Below are positions 58,096 to 64,000 of a stretch of 64,000 bases of DNA, one piece after another (position 1 is the stretch's first letter; each line of letters begins with the position of its first letter). The position numbers were made by a program, and so were the translations under genes. The notes under the pieces are model-generated. The model was given only the letters and a program-made list of their open reading frames with translations, was not told the origin of the DNA and did not search any database. The DNA comes from Jaltomata sinuosa (Eukaryota; Streptophyta; Magnoliopsida; Solanales; Solanaceae), in assembly GCA_003996215.1 (NCBI GenBank), contig QJPP01001410.1:278169-342168 (forward strand), written 5' to 3'.

Positions 58096-59208
58096 TGTTG
58101 ACACCCAATTTTTACCCTCCACATTCCTACTTAGTATTCGAGCTTCTATTATTTTAAAACAATTTCAAAATAATTATTTATTTTTATAAGACTGTAAACA
58201 TTTTCAAAAATAATTGGAGGCTAATTTAGAATTTTTAGGTGAAATGTGTATACTCTATATTTAATTATATAAGAGTATATAAATTTTACTTAAAAAAATA
58301 TTTTGAAATTTGTTTTAAGCGAAAACCTCGTTTAACGTTCAAAATGTGATCCTTTGTTCTCAAAATTTATTTGAAAATCAAGAAATAATTGTATGAGCGT
58401 TTCTTTGATTTTGAGTGAGTCAATTATGTTGAATAGGAGGATTATGTGTTTGTTAGTATAATTATTCTTAATTATTAAATATGGAATCTCTTTTAATTAA
58501 TTATGGACTTAATTCGTTGCATTTCAATTTTTTAATTCGTTGCATTTCAATTTTGGACTAAACCCTTTAATTCATTCGATTTGGCTATGTTTTAAATTCA
58601 GTTTGGTTAGACCTTAAATCGAATTGGCCACATTTGCAAACAAATGTGGCCAAATCTGTAATTCTTTTATTTCTCTCTATTTCAGCCACCAACTCAACCA
58701 AACCAATTCTGTTAGCCCAGTTTCACCAATGACCCAGCCCACTCCATTCTCCCTCACATTAGCACACACTTATATTCTAACACACTCAAGACATATTCTC
58801 CTCTATATTCCCTCAATTCTCTCAACGTGCGCTCAACGCGGCTTCAATTTCCTCAAAAGGATGCACTGTACTAACAGAAGCGCCTCGTACACACCCCTCC
58901 ACTTCATCTTCTTCACCTCCTTCGTACAAACCCAGATGAAGCCCTAGCGTTTCCAAATGCCATCCAACTCCCAATCGTCTCCGTCAAAAATCAAGCTAGC
59001 AAGAGCCAAGAAGGTTTTAGAAGTGGACAGTTGGCTCCTCTCAACGTTTCTATCCAAAATCATGGTGAAATCTCCTCAAATTTGTACTATTACAGTACAT
59101 ACATGGCTCAATCTTTCTAAAGCAGGAGGGAATTCGAATTTCCATTAACGAATTTCCCAAAATGCCCATCTGTTTCCACCCCCCTTCCCATTTCACCCAA
59201 AAATCTCC

Positions 59209-59216
59209 TATATAAA
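59209..59216 (+). promoter_or_regulatory. TATA box of element H
   Basis: TATATAAA in ctcctatataaaccccttc, preceded by a C-rich stretch, 1.1 kb from the LTR start. The layout is typical of a plant core promoter; a transcript would start about 30 bp downstream. Confidence 0.6.
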
Positions 59217-59831
59217 CCCCTTCTCTTCCTAAGAGTTCGAAGGTCTACGAGTCTAGTTTACAACGCACAAAACCTCACGTCCAACTGATCTCGGATTAAA
59301 AAGTTATTACAGTTTTACCGCGGACTGTCTGGCAGGAACCGGGTCGCGAACCGGGTCGGGTCAAAATCGATTTAAAGCCTCAACTTCACGTTTTAAAACG
59401 CCATTTCAGTTCTGAAACAGTGAGAAAACATAAGGGAGGTTTCCAAGAGAGTTCTTGAGTATCAAAATTGTGCGGTGCTGAATTGCGAGCCTAAGTTTGA
59501 GAATTTATTAGCATCGCGCGTATATTTGAAAATATTTTATTTTAGATTTATATTTTTTATTACCTTTTTAAAGTATTTTAATGTGTATGAAAAATACTTT
59601 TGTTATGACATAATTGTGTATGTATTTATTTTATAAGGTTTTTATATATTGTATTATTTTAACGGAGATAGTAAATTTAGTTATGTTAAAAAATATTATT
59701 ATAATATAGTAGGTTTTGTTTGAAATAATTTTCTATGAATTATGGTATATTTAAAAAGTTATATATATTTTACCATTAATTTATGCAATACCCGAATATT
59801 TATATAATGAAATAAAAATTATATGGTGGCA

Positions 59832-59857
59832 CCACCACTTCCACGTGGAAGTGGTGG
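59832..59857. repeat. Perfect 26-bp palindrome centred on CACGTG
   Basis: Two 13-base arms, ccaccacttccac and its exact reverse complement, meet with no spacer. The centre is CACGTG, the plant G-box core. Another acgtgg follows at about 59861. It lies downstream of the TATA box, in the presumed transcribed part of the LTR. Confidence 0.95.
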
Positions 59858-62242
59858 AGACGTGGACAATTAATGTTTGTTGATGTGGTGGCCATCACTT
59901 AGAAGCTAATATCAATTAATTCCATGTCATGCTTGATTGAAAAGTTGAAAATCATCACTTATTTTATATATATACACACACGGCTATCACAGACCATTCA
60001 ATCCATTGTTTGTTTGTGTGTTAATGGAGACTGCTGCCATACCTTATATATATTACGTACAGTGTACTCCATCATATCCTTTACTTAATTCTCTATACCA
60101 AATATAAGCTATATCAATTATCTACGTCAACTTATTCAAGCCCGAGTTCGAGTTTGATTTCATTTTGGAGCTTTTTCGGAGAGGTTCAAGCTTGTCATCG
60201 GACGACAGGTAGGTTACGGTTTATTTTCCCTAGACTCCGCGTATATAGGATAAAATTGTATTAACAGGCATCCTTGGGTTGGTTTATTAGGTTGGTACCA
60301 CAGACATCGACCGCTTTATTCATGTCCGCCTACTTTTGTTCCTCCGTTGCTTGTAGTACTTGCCAATATATTTTATTTACCCTTGTGGCCCTGTGAGGCC
60401 TTGTTGAATCTGGAACATAGAAGGTGGGATTTTGGGAATGTCCGCGAGTCCCGGGCGTAGAATTATCCTTCTAGGCTGGTTATGCTTGCTGAGTAGCTGT
60501 GGGCCTGTGCAGGGTCGATAGGTTGATTGTGAGCTGCTGGGCAGCTATTGTGTGTGATCATACCATTTCCATGCATATAAAGAGGTTTTATCCATGTTTT
60601 ACTATGATTTTGGCTTCGGGCCTATTGGCACTATTTTCTAAACCTTGCATGGCCCCGGGGGCCTGTTTTTGATGGAAATGATTGGGAAATGATTTGATTT
60701 AACTTGTGAACATTCCTGGGTAAAAGGAAGTAAAATTATGTTTTAAAACACCAGTTTTATGATTAACGCTAGACTCGTCAGGGCCGGGGTGCTAGTTGAG
60801 TTTTCTTGCTACTTGAGATGATTTTTAGCCTCGGTCGGACCGAGCACCTAAGATGACTTTCTACTGTTTAGACCCGATTATGCCCGGGCACCCTTGGAGG
60901 GGTTTTTGAGATATTTTCCTACTACTTTAGTTCTGGACAGGGTCTGGGCATGCATATTCGAGACTGGGTCTCTATCTTGAAACCGGACTTGCTTCCGGAT
61001 GACATGTTTTGATACTGAGTTTTAGTATGGGGTCGGGGACCTCCATGGACCTTGCCATCTGGGCCAGGGGCTGTGGGCTGCGTGTGCCGGAGGATGGGTA
61101 TACGGTGGAGTAGAGGTATACGGGCAGTGTCCTTCCATGGAACCTACCTGCTGGGCCGGATCGGCACCGGATGAGGTACATACAGAGATACCATTTCACT
61201 TGAGATCTTCATGCATCATATCATGCATTGTTTGAGGCTCCACCCTTGTTTGTTGTTTGTTGATTGTACGCTCCGGTAGTATGGGATGCCTGAGGGTTTG
61301 TTTTCACTTGTTTGTGTTCCTCGGTTATATGGGTGGCCGGGGGACTATAGGTAGACTCTAGCTATTTACATGTAGAATTGTTCCCTGTTACGGTTAATTA
61401 TGAAATTGGTTACTGCTAAAATGTTAGATTCTGGATTGAGATTGATATGATTAGTTGAGTTTGATTCATGTCTCTGAGCATGCCTATCATTACTCTTTCT
61501 CTCTTCTTCTTACACTTGAGGTTACCGGTATACCGTCCATTTTGTAAACTTATTATGTATACACTGTTATTGCAAGGATCCCAGGTGCGTTGTTTCTTAC
61601 TTTCACCTGTGCCTATGGTGTATATATTTTTCTTGCTGGTCTCACATGTGGTTCTGTTGATTTCCCTCTGGGCTAGTTCCTGTGTACCTTTCATTGATTT
61701 CTGTGACTGCTTGCTTCTATTCTATGTGCCCAGTCGGCCTATGATACCTACAGGGTACCTTATGCTTCGCATTTGGTGCTCACCCTACCCCCTGCATCTT
61801 TGGGTGCAGATCCTAGCGTGGGCCATCGCCGTTAGATCGCTGTAAGTAGTGCTTGGAGATCTGTTGGGGATTACTTCAGACTGAGGATGAGCTCTTTGCG
61901 ATCGGAGCTTAGCTTTAGTTTATCTTTCTCTTTATGTACTCTATTACCATTCAGAGACATCTGTATAAATTGTTTTGGATCGTTTGCACTCCACGTATGT
62001 AGTTTTGGCTCTATACTATGATACCAGGTCTTGGGGTTTGGTTTAGTTTCCGCATATGTATATTTATATACTCCTGTTATCTATTCTCCTCATCTTACTC
62101 TCTTACTTTTGCTTATTAAACTATTCTTCCGCTTATTTGTTAGAAAGTAGCCCATTACTAACTGTCCTGGGCTACGAGAATTGGTTCACCTGCTGAGGGG
62201 TTGTAGGTGCCATCATGACCAAGAAATCGGGTCGTGACAACT

Positions 62243-62254
62243 TGGTATCAGAGC
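62243..62254 (+). other. Primer-binding site of element H (tRNA-iMet)
   Basis: TGGTATCAGAGC, an exact initiator-Met PBS, three bases after the LTR end. The only unmutated PBS in the window. Confidence 0.95.
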
Positions 62255-62288
62255 TTTAGGTTCACCGGTGTCATTGCTATAGGATCCA

Positions 62289-62489
62289 ATGTCTAGTAGA
62301 GTCCTGCGGATCAGGGCGGAGACGTCCGTACTCAATCTTTGGGAGGCTACAAGGCATTTTAGGAAATTTGACTCTTTCATTGCTTCTGTGTCGTGCGTAG
62401 AACCCTTGAAGTTTCTGGAAATCTCATTTGTTCTACTTCATCCTTCCGCAGATGGTTCGTACGAGATCATCGGTATCACGCGGAGATGA
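62289..62489 (+). CDS. Element H: conserved leader ORF overlapping the gag start
   Basis: 66 codons starting MSSRVLRIRAETSVLNLWEA, beginning 34 bases after the PBS and ending 38 bases inside gag in another frame. Its first ~20 residues are matched by the leader frame of element E (MSSSVLRIGVLTST) and by the frame GSSRVLRNGTETSV of element C, each about 30 bases after its PBS. The remainder is not obviously conserved. It may be an upstream ORF that affects gag translation, or the similarity may reflect an RNA packaging or structure element. No known protein family recognised. Confidence 0.4.
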   Translation: MSSRVLRIRAETSVLNLWEATRHFRKFDSFIASVSCVEPLKFLEISFVLLHPSADGSYEIIGITRR

Positions 62490-64000
62490 GCCTCCCACTC
62501 CAGCTAAGGGTCGAGGACGCCCTCGAGCAGCGTCACCTGCTAGAGTTGAGATAGAGCTCGAGCGGCATGTGGATCAGGGGGCAGCCCAGGTACCACCAGT
62601 TCTAGCACCAGCTCCAGTGCCCACTTCTGTGCCAGCTCCAGCCGCAGCTCAGTCTCCAGATATTTGGGGATTACTATTACAGCTTTTGGGTATGATTGGA
62701 GAGCGGCCTTCTGAGGTAGCGCAGACATCCGCTCAGGGGGTATCCCTAGGTGCACAGAGTTCAGGAGCGCAGCCTGCTACTATGGCTCCTCGTGCAGAGG
62801 TCATTCCGGTCCCATCTGTTGCACAGCCTCTTGCTTCTCGCCTAGCTATGACAGAGTCGAAGCAGAAGGCGTTTGGTAGGTTTTTGAGGTTAGCACCTCT
62901 GAGGTTTGCTGGTACTTCTGTATTGGATCCACATGACTTTATTAATACTTGTGAGGAGATGTTGCATCATTTGGGTTTGTTGGAGACTCACGGGGTTGGT
63001 TATACTACCTATCAGTTAGAGGGCCCAGCGAAGTTATGGTGGAGGGCCCATGTTGCTTGTAGACCACCATCGTCACCTCCTTTGACCTGGTCTGAGTTTT
63101 ATGAGGCCTTTATGGCTAAGTTCCTACCTCAGAGTGATCGTGAGCATCGCAGGGAGCAGTTTACTCACCTTATGCAGGGGTCTACGACTGTCTCAGAATA
63201 TGAGACCCATTTTTATCAGCTAGCACCGTTCGGAGCTATGATCATTCCTACCGAGGCAGATAAGATTCGCAGATTTGTATAGGGTTTGAGGCCAGAGATT
63301 AGGCAGCCAGCTGAGATATTGGTCGCCAGTGGTCGGTCATTTCAGGCTATCATAGACTATGCCCGTACTATGGAGGACTTACAACGACATGATCAGGGGT
63401 CCAGATATAAGAGGCCTCGACATCAGGGTGTCTATAGTGGTTCCAGCTATGGTGGTAGAGGTCCTGGCCAGTGGAGCCGGGGTTATCAGCCACAACAGCA
63501 CCAGGGTCAGTCTAGCCAACCGGTTCAGGCTTCCCTTCAGACTTTTGGTAGTACCCAGTTTGAGCAGGGTCAGAGCAGCCATCAGGGCTATAGCGGCCAG
63601 TCTTCGAGGGGTACAGTTTCTGGGGCATCGGGTCGTGGTGGTCATACGAGATCTGCTGGTTCATCTCGACTGAGTAGGCCGTCAGGGGCTTGTTTTACTT
63701 GTGGTGTGATTGGTCATTTTACTAGAGATTGCCCTCAGCAGGGTACAGTTCAGTTGGCCGAGCCTTTACGAGCAGTTCAGCCTCCGGCTAGAGGGGGTGG
63801 TCATCAGAGTAGAGGTGGTGCTCCACGCTGCAGAGCAGGTGGTAGGGATGGCAGTCGGGCAGGTGGAGGTCGTCGTCAGTTTTACGCGGTCCCTAGGAGA
63901 CCAGAGGCAGAGGCCTCAGATGCTGTGATTACAGGTACGATTTCTTATGCCATCAGTCTGCTATGGCTTTATTTGATCCTGGATCCACTTGTTCATATGT
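62452..64000 (+). pseudogene. gag: Element H: chromovirus gag and protease start, one in-frame stop
   Basis: Start chosen at 62452 (MVRTRSSVSRGDEPP), the same style as element C gag, rather than an upstream ATG at 62428. Residues 1-130 are basic, then Pro/Ala/Gln-rich. The capsid-like core follows: FLRLAPLRFAGTSVLDPHDF, YTTYQLEGPAKLWWRAHV, MAKFLPQSDREHRREQFTHL, TTVSEYETHFYQLAPFGAMI. An in-frame TAG is codon 277 (63280-63282). The frame then continues without a break: GLRPEIRQPAE, a Gln/Gly/Ser-rich spacer, and an intact zinc knuckle CFTCGVIGHFTRDC at codons 414-427 (CX2CX4HX4C). Near 63945 a one-base shift separates it from the protease active site (LFDPGSTCSYV in the neighbouring frame). The gene runs off the window. 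Confidence 0.85.

Larger units (their letters stand above)
58096..62239 (+). repeat. Element H 5' LTR (4,144 bp)
   Basis: Contains a TATA box at 59209, an aaccgggtcgcgaaccgggtc direct repeat at 59337-59360, and a perfect 26-bp palindrome at 59832-59857. No credible gene; the open frames at 58624-58947 and 61468-61845 (plus) and 61416-61694 (minus) show no recognisable protein and vary in composition like the surrounding sequence. The 3' LTR lies outside the window, so its age cannot be judged here. Confidence 0.85.
58096..64000 (+). mobile_element. Element H: chromovirus, 5' LTR, PBS and gag, running off the window
   Basis: The LTR begins TGTTGACACCC at 58096 and ends CGTGACA at 62239. A tRNA-iMet PBS, leader ORF and gag-protease frame follow to the window edge. 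It interrupts the integrase of element G. The five bases before it are cctgt and should recur after its 3' LTR. It is the youngest insertion by nesting order and the least mutated. The 4.1-kb LTR is long for a chromovirus. Confidence 0.9.

Noticed and set aside
58624..59148. Two plus-strand open frames (107 and 63 codons) near the start of element H
   Set aside because: Both are in the LTR upstream of its TATA box, proline/serine-rich by composition, with no homologous pattern.
61468..61845. 125-codon open frame with hydrophobic stretches
   Set aside because: It lies inside the 4.1-kb LTR of element H, has no recognisable family and no start context, and an overlapping 92-codon frame on the other strand (61416-61694) is equally open.

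Overview
The window looks like plant heterochromatin, and I found no host gene in it. Reading both strands, essentially all of it can be assigned to LTR retrotransposons of the Ty3/gypsy superfamily, mostly broken and inserted into one another. Two lineages are clear. Athila-type elements have a primer-binding site (PBS) matching the 3' end of tRNA-Asp, and their gag and protease remnants read clearly. Chromoviruses, probably the Tekay/Del group, have a tRNA-iMet PBS, a chromodomain-like tail after integrase, and LTRs with TGTAACACC/TGTTACA-type ends. The style of gag, pol and LTR suggests a eudicot, most likely an asterid such as a Solanaceae species with a large genome. The species cannot be read from this.

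Layout. 1-1567: the U3 end of a minus-strand chromovirus LTR. 1568-1885 and 21717-23343: element A, a plus-strand chromovirus gag/protease split by element B. 1892-21711: element B, an Athila. Its 5' LTR holds two solo LTRs (2262-3637 and 3714-5685). Its protease is split by a complete minus-strand chromovirus, element C (8782-17962). Instead of a pol gene it carries a second, unrelated gag fragment. 23234-23406: a 63-bp inverted duplication forms the scar where A is joined to element D (23407-25020), a truncated Athila.

25021-32407: element E, an LTR-bounded element without gag-pol, carrying an antisense 'putative plant transposon protein' pseudogene. 32408-54671: array F, a head-to-tail series LTR-int-LTR-int-LTR-int-LTR of one chromovirus family. 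Its three internal regions share the same missing gag N-terminus and the same dead reverse transcriptase motif. 54672-58095: element G, a chromovirus LTR plus integrase. 58096-64000: element H, the least decayed copy, with a 4.1-kb LTR, an intact PBS and a nearly open gag running off the window.

Nesting order. C is inside B, and B is inside A. To the right, D is opened by E, E by F, F by G and G by H. None of these closes before the window ends, so the missing halves of D, E, F and G should lie beyond position 64000 in reverse order. Decay falls with depth: D's gag has many stops, while H's gag has one stop in about 500 codons. Nothing here forms a cellular pathway. The functional content is promoters (TATA boxes in several LTRs), PBS sites, a conserved leader reading frame upstream of gag in three chromovirus-type elements, and repeat or palindrome clusters in the U3 regions.
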